Origin: Lachnospiraceae bacterium
Lineage (GTDB): Bacteria; Bacillota; Clostridia; Lachnospirales; Lachnospiraceae
Direction of reading: 5' to 3'
Length of the DNA stretch: 41,017 nt
NCBI GenBank assembly: GCA_017938285.1
Contig: JAGBBW010000077.1
Span: 1-41,017, forward strand
This document shows, piece by piece, positions 25,161 through 32,565 of the stretch. The notes beneath the pieces are model-generated. The model did no database searches and had not been told where the DNA came from. It was given only the letters and a program-made list of their open reading frames with translations. Position 1 is the stretch's first letter, and the number at the start of each line of letters is the position of its first letter. The position numbers and the translations under genes are program-made.

Positions 25161-26285
25161 ATGGCAGGTTTATTGGATTATCTTGACTGGCGGGGAGATT
25201 TGACCTTTGAGGAAGCGGAGTTTAACGAAGTGGACAGTCTGATTCTGGCGTGGCTTTCTTATGCGGCGTTAGATGGGATTGTGCCTGCGGAATGCTCTGA
25301 AACAGATGCCATTACCATAGAAGAGGCCACCAGACAGTTTTTAAAGACTCATGATGCAGAAAAAATACTCCGGGAAAGTGTGTCGTTTACCAGAACGTCT
25401 GTGTTGCTGCTGCAAAAGCTTGGAGCAACCCGGCGGTTTGCAGAGGTAAGGCTGACTGGTTTTGTAAATCAGATTGACTATAAGCGGGAAACCCAGTTTT
25501 GTGCTATGACAGTACTGTTAAAGAAAAACCGGTTTGCGGTTGTTTTCCGGGGGACGGATGAACATCTGGTCAGTTGGAAAGAAGACTTTAATATGATGTT
25601 TCTTCCAGTAGTTCCTGCCCAGAGGATGGCACTGGCATATCTGGATGACGTAGCCGAGCGGATGCGTGGAAAGGTGTATGTCTGTGGTCACTCCAAAGGA
25701 GGAAATCTTGCAGTGTATGCGGGGGTTCGAAGTTCATATAAGGTCCGTAGAAAAATACTTGACATCTATAATTTTGATGGTCCGGGCTTTTATGATTTAA
25801 TGGGTCTTGGAGATGCTTATGAGGAAATGCTGCCGAAAATACATTCTTTTGTACCGGAAAATGTTGTGGTTGGTATGCTGCTGGAACATGCCGGAGAGCA
25901 TGTGGTTGTCAGGAGCAATGGAAAGAGACTTTCCCAGCATGATGTGATGTCCTGGGAAATACTTGGCCCTAAGCTTGTGACAGCAGAAAGTATCTCTGAT
26001 TCCAGCCGGGTATTGAACGGAATATTGAAAAACTGGATGAAAGAAATTTCCAGTGAAGAGCGGGAGATTTTTGTGGATACCCTGTATAAAATTCTGGAAA
26101 CCACCCAGGCACGCAGTGTGGATGATTTAAATGCGGAAAAGGGCAGGATTGCAAATGTAGTATTAAAAGAAATCAGCGGACTGGATAAAGAAACCCGGTC
26201 AATGCTTGGAAAAACGATAGGAGCCTTGTTTAAGGAAGGCAATCAGGCGATTAAGCAGAACAGAAACAGTAATAAAAAGAAATAA
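25161..26285 (+). CDS. DUF2974 (Mbeg1-like) alpha/beta hydrolase
   Basis: This 374-residue cytoplasmic protein contains a lipase-like core: FRGTDE (~130-135), the nucleophile elbow CGHSKGGN (Ser ~178) and a candidate catalytic His in LSQHDVMSW (~260). The N-terminal half contains SLILAWLSYAALDG, typical of DUF2974. Its substrate is unknown; homologues are annotated as lipase-like. The C-terminal ~100 residues are helical and charged. AAGGAGG lies 5 nt before the ATG. It is the last gene of the exporter-pheA transcript, ending at the hairpin at 26297-26359. Confidence 0.85.
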   Translation: MAGLLDYLDWRGDLTFEEAEFNEVDSLILAWLSYAALDGIVPAECSETDAITIEEATRQFLKTHDAEKILRESVSFTRTSVLLLQKLGATRRFAEVRLTGFVNQIDYKRETQFCAMTVLLKKNRFAVVFRGTDEHLVSWKEDFNMMFLPVVPAQRMALAYLDDVAERMRGKVYVCGHSKGGNLAVYAGVRSSYKVRRKILDIYNFDGPGFYDLMGLGDAYEEMLPKIHSFVPENVVVGMLLEHAGEHVVVRSNGKRLSQHDVMSWEILGPKLVTAESISDSSRVLNGILKNWMKEISSEEREIFVDTLYKILETTQARSVDDLNAEKGRIANVVLKEISGLDKETRSMLGKTIGALFKEGNQAIKQNRNSNKKK

Positions 26286-26296
26286 AGTACAGACAC

Positions 26297-26359
26297 AAAA
26301 ACCTCCCAGATGAGTATACTGGCAACATAGTCGAAGGTAACTCATCTGGGAGGTTTTTT
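26297..26359 (+). terminator. Long hairpin: terminator of the pheA operon that also buries the next ribosome binding site
   Basis: A perfect 19-bp stem pairs 26297-26315 with 26340-26358 around a 24-nt loop. It ends in six T directly abutting the ATG at 26360. The 3' arm contains GGGAGG (26349-26353 region), the only Shine-Dalgarno for the downstream lipoprotein. The structure is therefore both an intrinsic terminator and a potential translational lock. Whether it is regulated is unknown. Confidence 0.85.
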
Positions 26360-27352
26360 ATGAAAAGAAAGTGTGGCATTTTACTGATTGCCATAATGTT
26401 GTGTACCATGCTTGCAGGTTGCAGCAAAGAGAGCAGGCTGACAAAAATCCAGCTGACGGAAGTGGCCCATTCCATTTTCTACGCGCCAATGTATGTGGCA
26501 ATAGAAGAAGGATATTTTGAGGATGAAGGTATTGAACTGACACTGGTTAATGGACTTGGTGCAGACAAAACAATGACAGCAGTATTGTCAGGAGAAGCAG
26601 AAATTGGTTTTATGGGTTCGGAGGCATCTATTTATGTTTATAATGAAGGTGCAGAGGATTATGTAGTAAACTTTGCCCAGCTGACCCAGCGTGCCGGTAA
26701 TTTTCTTGTTTCCAGAGAAGCAGAGGAAGATTTTAAAATGACAGATTTAAAGGGAAAGACCGTACTGGGTGGCAGAAAGGGTGGAATGCCACAGATGGTA
26801 TTTGAATACATTTTAAAGAAATATGGTATGGATCCGGAGAAAGATCTGACGATTATCCAGAATATTGATTTTGGTATGACGGCCCAGGCATTTGCCGGAG
26901 GAAGCGGTGAATACACCGTAGAATTTGAACCTTCTGCTACAGCATTGGAACAGGAGGGGGCAGGTTATGTAGTATCTTCCCTTGGTATCGAAAGTGGTTA
27001 TGTGCCTTACACTGCTTTTTCTGCGAAAAAGAGTTTTGTGGAAAAAAATCCGGAGGTCATTCAGGGTTTTGTCAATGCATTACAGAAGGGCATGGATTAT
27101 GTAAATACCCATACACCAGAAGAAATTGCAGAAGTAATCCAGCCACAGTTTGCAGAAACAGACAAGGAAACACTGGTAACCATTGTGACCAGATATTATA
27201 ATCAGGACAGTTGGAAGGAAAATCTGGTGTTTACAGAAGAATCCTTTACGTTGCTGCTTGATATTCTGGAAAGTGCAGGAGAACTGGAAAAGAGACCACC
27301 GTATGAGGAGCTGGTTGACAATACGTATTCGAAAAAAGCAGCCGGTGAATAG
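26360..27352 (+). CDS. ABC transporter substrate-binding lipoprotein, NMT1/THI5-like
   Basis: This 330-residue exported lipoprotein has a signal peptide with lipobox LAGC (Cys 21). The mature part shows the SsuA/THI5 pattern: EVAHSIFYAPMYVAIEEGYFEDEGIELTL is split here as EVAHSIFYAPMYVAIEEGYF followed by EDEGIELTLVNG, then MTAVLSGEAEIGFMG. Known family members bind thiamine pyrimidine precursors, sulfonates or nitrate; the ligand here is not assignable. No permease or ATPase gene lies next to it, so it must work with components encoded elsewhere. Translation appears to depend on opening the upstream hairpin, because the Shine-Dalgarno is inside it. A bidirectional terminator follows. Confidence 0.9.
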   Translation: MKRKCGILLIAIMLCTMLAGCSKESRLTKIQLTEVAHSIFYAPMYVAIEEGYFEDEGIELTLVNGLGADKTMTAVLSGEAEIGFMGSEASIYVYNEGAEDYVVNFAQLTQRAGNFLVSREAEEDFKMTDLKGKTVLGGRKGGMPQMVFEYILKKYGMDPEKDLTIIQNIDFGMTAQAFAGGSGEYTVEFEPSATALEQEGAGYVVSSLGIESGYVPYTAFSAKKSFVEKNPEVIQGFVNALQKGMDYVNTHTPEEIAEVIQPQFAETDKETLVTIVTRYYNQDSWKENLVFTEESFTLLLDILESAGELEKRPPYEELVDNTYSKKAAGE

Positions 27353-27377
27353 AGGATACGGAACTGGCAGAAGAAAA

Positions 27378-27411
27378 AAAGGATTGCTGCAACCAGCGGC
27401 AGCAATCCTTT
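27378..27411. terminator. Bidirectional terminator
   Basis: A perfect 13-bp stem (AAAGGATTGCTGC 27378-27390 with 27399-27411) has an A run before it and a short T run after. It separates the lipoprotein gene (+) from the converging small membrane protein gene (-). Confidence 0.85.
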
Positions 27412-27423
27412 GCGTATGAAGAA

Positions 27424-27729
27424 TTAGTTTTCTTCAGCATCTTCTGTTGTTTCTACAGGAACATCTGCAGTAAGAATTTCCTCATCCTCGATTTCAATTT
27501 CATCTTCGAAATCATCATCAAAGTCATCAAAATCGAAATCATCATAGGAATCCGGATTCATATAGCGGTATACTGCATAGGCAATACCTGCTACTGCAGC
27601 GATAGCGCCGATAACGGCAAGTACCCAGACGAGGGTATGGGTTTTCTTTTCCGGTTCAGACTTCTTGCCAAGAAGTTCTGCCAGCTTGGTGTTGCTTGCA
27701 ATGAGTTCATCAATTTTCTTCATGTACAT
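27424..27729 (-). CDS. Small single-span membrane protein with very acidic tail
   Basis: This 101-residue protein is not assigned to a family. Residues 1-31 are hydrophilic (KKIDELIASNTKLAELLGKK). Residues ~32-54 form one membrane helix rich in Ala, Val and Ile. The C-terminal ~45 residues are almost all Asp, Glu, Phe and Tyr (DDFDFDDFDDDFEDEIEIED). AAAGGA lies 6 nt before the ATG at 27729; the ATG two codons later is also possible. It lies downstream of pcrA on the same strand, 101 nt away, behind an inverted-repeat region. The acidic tail could bind cations or basic proteins, but that is a guess. It appears intact and has ordinary codon use. Confidence 0.75.
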   Translation of the reverse strand: MYMKKIDELIASNTKLAELLGKKSEPEKKTHTLVWVLAVIGAIAAVAGIAYAVYRYMNPDSYDDFDFDDFDDDFEDEIEIEDEEILTADVPVETTEDAEEN

Positions 27730-27765
27730 ATCGCGTCCTTTCTTGTTGGATGGTAATGATTCTTT

Positions 27766-27804
27766 TAGTAAATATAGTATAACACTTTTTTGTAATATTT
27801 ACTA
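27766..27804. promoter_or_regulatory. Inverted repeat around a -10-like box upstream of the acidic membrane protein
   Basis: TAGTAAATAT (27766-27775) and ATATTTACTA (27795-27804) are perfect inverted copies 19 nt apart. A TATACT on the minus strand lies just inside (27781-27776). This fits an operator at a promoter, though no good -35 is present. No T run follows, so it is not a clear pcrA terminator. Confidence 0.4.
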
Positions 27805-27830
27805 TATCAAACTTAAAATTTTTCATAATT

Positions 27831-30197
27831 TTATAACTTTTTTAAATTTGCGAAGGTAGAAAGCAGTTTTTTTGTACCATAGTGTGGAAATTCCACGGTA
27901 ACTTCATGACCATTTTTACCTTTCACAATGGATTTTACCTGTCCGGTGCCGAATTTGATATGGAGAACGGTATCTCCTACATCATAAGACAGGGGTTTAT
28001 CAGCAGCGGCAGGAACTGGTTTGTCAAACATGGTATAAGCATTGGAAGACTGTCTGCCCTGGGAGCCGGGAGTAACATAGGTGACGGGATTGCGGCTGCT
28101 TCCTGTCTGGTAGGCAGGTGCAGAGAATGCTTTTTTACTGTCCTGCCAGGTGGATTTGGACTGGCGCACCGGACTTTCCGGGAAGGCACTGCTCTGACGG
28201 AAAGAGGAATCACCACCGGTTGGAGAAGTGATATTCAGCAGATAACGTGGGATTTCCTTAATAAAGCGGGAAACAGCGTTATACTGGTTTTCTCCCCGGA
28301 GCATACGCCGGGAAGCAGCACTCATATAAAGCTCATTCATGGCACGGGTAATGCCTACATAACACAGACGTCGTTCTTCTTCTATTTCCGGTTCCGGATT
28401 TTCGGCATTCAGGGACATAAAGCTTGGGAACAGGCCTTCCTCCATACCGCACAGGAATACATACGGAAATTCCAGTCCCTTCGCATTATGTAATGTCATG
28501 AGAGAAACATAATTTTCGCTGTCGGTATCCTCCTCATTTTCTTCGGAAGCAGCTTCTTCACTGTTTAAACCACAGTATTCCAGAAATCCGGTCAGGGACG
28601 GCATATCCTCTGTCTGTTCATAGCGTTCCGCATAGGAGATAAGGGCATCGATATTCTGGATACGTTCCTCCGCAGATTCCGGTTCATCCGAACGGAGTTC
28701 TTCGATATATCCGGTTTCTTCCAGAAGTTTTTTGATTAACTGTTTTAAAGAGACATTGTTCTGGTTCCGTTCATAGCGCAGACTTTCAATTAAAGCAAGG
28801 AAAGAGGTAAGTTTTGCTTTGACACGTTCTATGGAGGGAATACTATCCACACGTTCCAGGGAAGCGTAAAGGCCAAGTTCATTACGGGCGGCGTATTCTT
28901 TCAGACGGTCTATGGTAGTAAGACCGATGCCACGTTTTGGAACATTAATAATACGGGTCAGGGCAATGTCATCCTTTGCGTTATCGATGGTTTTTAAGTA
29001 AGCAATAATATCTTTGATTTCCTTACGCTGGAAGAAGCTGAGGGCACCAATGGTTTTGGCTTTAATCTGTTTGGCGCGGAGCGCCTTTTCAAAGACAAGA
29101 GACTGGGCATTGGTACGGTAGAGCACAGCAAAATCCCTGAACAGACAGTTCTTTTCCCTGATAAGTTCTGCAATTTTTTCTGCGACAAAATTTCCTTCGT
29201 CAATATCAGATTCATAGCGGGTAAAATGTACGACGCTGCCTTCGGCATTGTTTGTCCAGAGAGATTTGTCCTTCCGGCCCCGGTTGTTATGAATGACTTC
29301 ATTTGCAGCGGCCAGAATATTTTTAGTAGAACGGTAATTCTGCTCCAGCTTAATCACTCTGGCATCCGGATATTCTTTTTCAAAATTCAAAATATTATAA
29401 ATATTGGCACCGCGGAATTTGTAGATGGACTGGTCATCATCACCTACCACGCAGAGATTGTGCTCTGTTTCACCATATTCATTTTCGGAGGAGGCCATCA
29501 GTTTAATCAGCTGGAACTGGGCAGTATTGGTATCCTGGTACTCATCCACCATAATATAGCGGAAACGTCGCTGGTAGTAGGCCAGTACATCCGGATTGGT
29601 GCGGAACAGTTCGACGGTCTTGGTAATCAGGTCGTCAAAATCCAGGGCGTTGTTTTCCTTTAAGCGTCGCTGGTATTCTTTGTATACCTCAGCAATACGC
29701 TTTGTGGTAAAATCGTATGCTGTCATGGCATAGGCCTCCGGACTGACCAGTTCATCCTTGGCAGAGGAGATGGCAGAGAGGAAAGCCTTTTCTTTCATTT
29801 GTTTTGTGTCAATCTGCAGCTGTTTTAAGACATCCTTCATCAGGGATTTCTGGTCATCCGCATCGTAAATGGTAAAATTCCGGTCGTAACCAATGCTTTC
29901 GATAAAGCGGCGCAGAATACGCACACAGGTGGAATGAAAGGTGCTGACCCAGATGTTGGCGGATTCTTCACCAACCGTTTTTTCCACACGTTCTTTCATT
30001 TCTTTGGCGGCCTTGTTGGTAAATGTAATGGCAAGAATCTGGTATGGGCTGACATTGCGCTCGGAAATGAGATAAGCAATGCGGTGGGTCAGTACTCTTG
30101 TTTTTCCGGAACCGGCACCGGCTAAAATCAGCAGGGGACCACGGTCATGCTTTACAGCGGCTAACTGTTCCGGATTTAAGGAATCGTAGATACTCAT
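27831..30197 (-). CDS. pcrA: ATP-dependent DNA helicase PcrA (UvrD/Rep family)
   Basis: This 788-residue superfamily 1A 3'-5' helicase acts in nucleotide excision repair, plasmid rolling-circle replication and clearing RecA or stalled RNA polymerase. It begins LNPEQLAAVKH (Q motif). Walker A is GAGSGKTR (~27-34). Further motifs are TFTNKAAKEMKER, VDEYQDTN (motif II), GDDDQSIYKFRGA, LEQNYRST and LMTLHNAKGLEFPYVF. The C-terminal tail carries the PcrA-type RNA-polymerase-interacting Tudor-like region (DVGDTVLHIKFGTGQV...VEFPHYGTKKL). AAGGAG lies 6 nt before the ATG. The length is slightly above the usual ~740, due to a Ser/Gln-rich linker. A LexA-type box overlaps its start site. Confidence 0.96.
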   Translation of the reverse strand: MSIYDSLNPEQLAAVKHDRGPLLILAGAGSGKTRVLTHRIAYLISERNVSPYQILAITFTNKAAKEMKERVEKTVGEESANIWVSTFHSTCVRILRRFIESIGYDRNFTIYDADDQKSLMKDVLKQLQIDTKQMKEKAFLSAISSAKDELVSPEAYAMTAYDFTTKRIAEVYKEYQRRLKENNALDFDDLITKTVELFRTNPDVLAYYQRRFRYIMVDEYQDTNTAQFQLIKLMASSENEYGETEHNLCVVGDDDQSIYKFRGANIYNILNFEKEYPDARVIKLEQNYRSTKNILAAANEVIHNNRGRKDKSLWTNNAEGSVVHFTRYESDIDEGNFVAEKIAELIREKNCLFRDFAVLYRTNAQSLVFEKALRAKQIKAKTIGALSFFQRKEIKDIIAYLKTIDNAKDDIALTRIINVPKRGIGLTTIDRLKEYAARNELGLYASLERVDSIPSIERVKAKLTSFLALIESLRYERNQNNVSLKQLIKKLLEETGYIEELRSDEPESAEERIQNIDALISYAERYEQTEDMPSLTGFLEYCGLNSEEAASEENEEDTDSENYVSLMTLHNAKGLEFPYVFLCGMEEGLFPSFMSLNAENPEPEIEEERRLCYVGITRAMNELYMSAASRRMLRGENQYNAVSRFIKEIPRYLLNITSPTGGDSSFRQSSAFPESPVRQSKSTWQDSKKAFSAPAYQTGSSRNPVTYVTPGSQGRQSSNAYTMFDKPVPAAADKPLSYDVGDTVLHIKFGTGQVKSIVKGKNGHEVTVEFPHYGTKKLLSTFANLKKL

Positions 30198-30223
30198 AAA
30201 AATCTCCTTGTGTCTGATGTTTT

Positions 30224-30243
30224 CGAACTTAGGTTCTATTGTA
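30224..30243 (-). promoter_or_regulatory. pcrA -10 box with overlapping LexA-type (SOS) site
   Basis: GAAC-N4-GTTC occurs at 30225-30236, flanked by C and T, matching the Gram-positive LexA/DinR core. Directly next to it on the minus strand is TACAAT (30243-30238). The site therefore covers the expected transcription start. The -35 region (TTTTCT) is weak. Confidence 0.6.
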
Positions 30244-30327
30244 ACATAAGATAAGGAAAAAGAAAAGAAGAAAATGAAACTGCTTTGTTACTGTTTACAG
30301 AGCGCTCAGACGCTTGCAAAAAATATC

Positions 30328-30356
30328 TTGTCATCTGGTTTTGAATACTATATAAT
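30328..30356 (+). promoter_or_regulatory. Promoter of the DUF1836 gene
   Basis: TTGTCA (30328-30333), a 17-nt spacer and TATAAT (30351-30356). The 224-nt gap between pcrA and this gene holds the two divergent promoters and nothing else recognisable. Confidence 0.8.
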
Positions 30357-30421
30357 GTATTCATAATGAAATGTTTCTGAAACAATACAAGGGAGAGGAT
30401 TAGTTCAGAAGGGAGGAGAAT

Positions 30422-31048
30422 ATGGAAGACAAGAAGCAGGAAACAGCAGCTCTGAGAACTTTGTTGGAACATATAAAGTCGGTTTCTTATATCAAACCGG
30501 GGGAACTTCCAAATATTGATTTATATATGGACCAGGTGACTACTTTTATGGACCAGCATTTGGAAAAAACAAAACGGTACAGCGAGGATAAGCTTCTGAC
30601 GAAGACAATGATTAATAATTATACCAAAAATGATCTGCTGCCATCTCCGGTAAAGAAAAAATATTCCAAGGACCATATGGTCATGCTGATTTTTATTTAT
30701 TATTTAAAAAATTTTTTGTCCATTACAGATATCCAGTCACTGTTAAAACCAATGACAGAACTGTTTTTTGGCAATCAGGGTGAAATCAGCATGGAAGAAA
30801 TTTATGCAGAAATCTACGAAATTGAAAAAGCCCAGGCTGCCTCCGTGACAAAGGATATTATTCATAAGGCAAAAATGGCAGAAGAGACGTTTTCTGATAT
30901 TGAAGACAGGGAACAGCAGGAATATTTAAGAAAATATGCCTATGCCTGTCTGCTTAGTTACGATATTTATATGAAGCGGCAGATGCTGGAACGTCTGATT
31001 GATGAAAATTTTACTGAAAAAAAAGAAGAGAAGAAAGAAAGCAAATAA
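30422..31048 (+). CDS. DUF1836 family protein
   Basis: This 208-residue cytoplasmic protein fits DUF1836. An N-terminal region LPNIDLYMDQVTTFMDQHL precedes a helix-turn-helix-like segment, LLTKTMINNYTKNDLLPSP. Then come KKYSKDHMVMLIFIYYLKNFLSI and a helical remainder. The HTH-like part resembles MerR-type DNA-binding domains, so a regulatory role is plausible; no target is known. The C-terminus is a run of Lys/Glu. GGGAGGAG lies just before the ATG. It is monocistronic, with a clear promoter and a terminator shared with converging yerC. Confidence 0.85.
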   Translation: MEDKKQETAALRTLLEHIKSVSYIKPGELPNIDLYMDQVTTFMDQHLEKTKRYSEDKLLTKTMINNYTKNDLLPSPVKKKYSKDHMVMLIFIYYLKNFLSITDIQSLLKPMTELFFGNQGEISMEEIYAEIYEIEKAQAASVTKDIIHKAKMAEETFSDIEDREQQEYLRKYAYACLLSYDIYMKRQMLERLIDENFTEKKEEKKESK

Positions 31049-31057
31049 GAAACAAAG

Positions 31058-31097
31058 AAAAAGGATGCGGGCAGATAAAAGTACCAGCATCCTTTTT
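31058..31097. terminator. Bidirectional terminator between DUF1836 and yerC
   Basis: AAAAAGGATGC (31058-31068) pairs with GCATCCTTTTT (31087-31097). A and T runs on both sides serve both strands. Confidence 0.85.
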
Positions 31098-31099
31098 GG

Positions 31100-31426
31100 T
31101 TATTCTTCGTCCTTTTTTTCTCCAGAATGATCTGCAGGCAGAGGATTGATTCTGCCAAATACCATGTCATAGCCATCGTTACCATAATTTAAGGAACGGT
31201 TGACACGGCTGATGGTAGCAGTGGAAGCACCTGTTTTTTCTGCAATTTCCAGATAAGTCTTTCTGGAACGCAGCATGGCTGCAACCTCGAATCGCTGGGA
31301 TAAAGAGAGCAGTTCATTTACTGTACATATATCATCAAAAAAAGCGTAGCATTCGTCCTTGTCTTTCAAGCTCAGGATAGCGTCAAATAAATAATCGACA
31401 GCCGGGGTCTTGATATTTTTGCTCAT
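31100..31426 (-). CDS. yerC: YerC/YecD-type TrpR-related DNA-binding protein
   Basis: This 108-residue protein belongs to the Trp-repressor superfamily as the YerC/YecD group. It has an N-terminal helical part (AVDYLFDAILSLKDKDECYAFFDDICT) and SLSQRFEVAAML. A helix-turn-helix follows (~57-80, TYLEIAEKTGASTATISRVN). Bacillus yerC lies next to pcrB/pcrA, and here it is also near pcrA, though on the other side of DUF1836. It is expected to bind DNA as a dimer; its regulon is not established. The acidic tail (GEKKDEE) is variable. AAGGAGG lies ~7 nt before the ATG. Confidence 0.9.
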   Translation of the reverse strand: MSKNIKTPAVDYLFDAILSLKDKDECYAFFDDICTVNELLSLSQRFEVAAMLRSRKTYLEIAEKTGASTATISRVNRSLNYGNDGYDMVFGRINPLPADHSGEKKDEE

Positions 31427-31456
31427 AAGATAACCTCCTTTATTGTGTACGTTGAT

Positions 31457-31485
31457 ATTTTACCACTATAACGAATTAAAGTAAA
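31457..31485 (-). promoter_or_regulatory. yerC promoter
   Basis: On the minus strand, TTTACT (31485-31480), a 17-nt spacer and TAAAAT (31462-31457). The rest of the gap up to nfnA is AT-rich with TACAAT at 31571-31576 as a possible nfnA -10 but no convincing -35. Confidence 0.6.
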
Positions 31486-31612
31486 GTACTTTTTCCAAAA
31501 ACAAATAAGATTTTTTTTCATAATTGATAAAAAATTCTCTTAAGTACTAGATTTTTTTCCGAATACGAGTTACAATAGAGTTAAAACTATGAAGATAAGG
31601 AAGGTATTTAAC

Positions 31613-32491
31613 ATGTACGAAATAGTGAGAAAAGCTGTATTATCACCAAACATCGTGCTGATGGACGTTAAGGCTCCTAGAACAGCACAGCACTGTTATC
31701 CTGGCCAGTTTGTTATTGTAAAGATGGATGAGAAGGGCGAGCGGATTCCTCTTACCATTTGTGACTATGACAGAGAAGCTGGTACGGTAACCATTGTTTT
31801 CCAGACGGTAGGTGCTTCTACCAAGATGATGGCAGAGTATGAAGTTGGCGATGCTTTCCGTGACTTTGTCGGTCCTCTGGGCTGTAAGACAGACCTGATT
31901 GATGAGAGCATGGACGAGTTAAAGGCAAAGAAGATGCTTTTCATCGCTGGTGGTGTGGGTACTGCTCCGGTATACCCACAGGTAAAGTGGCTGCATGAGC
32001 AGGGCATTGATGTTGACGTTATCATTGGCGCACGTAATAAAGACCTGATTATTCTGGAAGAAGAGATGAAGAAGGTGGCAGCTAATGTGTATGTAACTAC
32101 AGATGATGGTTCCTATGGCAGAACAGGTAATGTAAACGACTGCTTAAAGGCTCTGATTGCTGAGGGCAAAGAATATGACCATATCGTTGCCATCGGTCCA
32201 TTAATTATGATGAAGTTTGTTTGTCTTTTAACAAAGGAACTGGGAATTAAGACAATTGTCAGCATGAACCCAATTATGGTAGATGGTACAGGTATGTGTG
32301 GTGCCTGCCGTCTGACTGTTGGAAATGAAATCAAATTTGCCTGCGTAGACGGACCGGAATTTGACGGACATCTCGTTGACTTTGATGAGGCAATGAAGCG
32401 TCAGCAGTTATACAAGACCGAAGAAGGTCGCGCTGTGTTACGTGAAAAAGAAGGTGCAACCCATCACGGCGGATGCGGTAACTGCGAATAA
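31613..32491 (+). CDS. nfnA: NfnA: small subunit of NADH-dependent ferredoxin:NADP oxidoreductase
   Basis: This 292-residue FAD/NAD-binding protein is of the sulfide/dihydroorotate dehydrogenase-like group. The FAD domain shows RIPLTICDYD. The NAD-binding region is MLFIAGGVGTAPVYPQ (~103-118). A [2Fe-2S] site is suggested by C229, C232 and C244 (GMCGACRLTVG; FACVDG). The C-terminus has a further HHGGCGNC. Known NfnAB complexes couple NADH and ferredoxin oxidation to NADP reduction by electron bifurcation. The start at 31613 is chosen because AAGGAAGG lies about 8 nt upstream; the in-frame ATG at 31589 has no such site. nfnB follows 74 nt later. Annotation pipelines often call this pair glutamate synthase-like. 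Confidence 0.88.
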   Translation: MYEIVRKAVLSPNIVLMDVKAPRTAQHCYPGQFVIVKMDEKGERIPLTICDYDREAGTVTIVFQTVGASTKMMAEYEVGDAFRDFVGPLGCKTDLIDESMDELKAKKMLFIAGGVGTAPVYPQVKWLHEQGIDVDVIIGARNKDLIILEEEMKKVAANVYVTTDDGSYGRTGNVNDCLKALIAEGKEYDHIVAIGPLIMMKFVCLLTKELGIKTIVSMNPIMVDGTGMCGACRLTVGNEIKFACVDGPEFDGHLVDFDEAMKRQQLYKTEEGRAVLREKEGATHHGGCGNCE

Positions 32492-32565
32492 CAGTTTTGT
32501 CATCGTGACCTGCGTGGCAGAATTGTGATACAGAGAATGAAAGGTTCGAAAGGAGCAAATTTACA

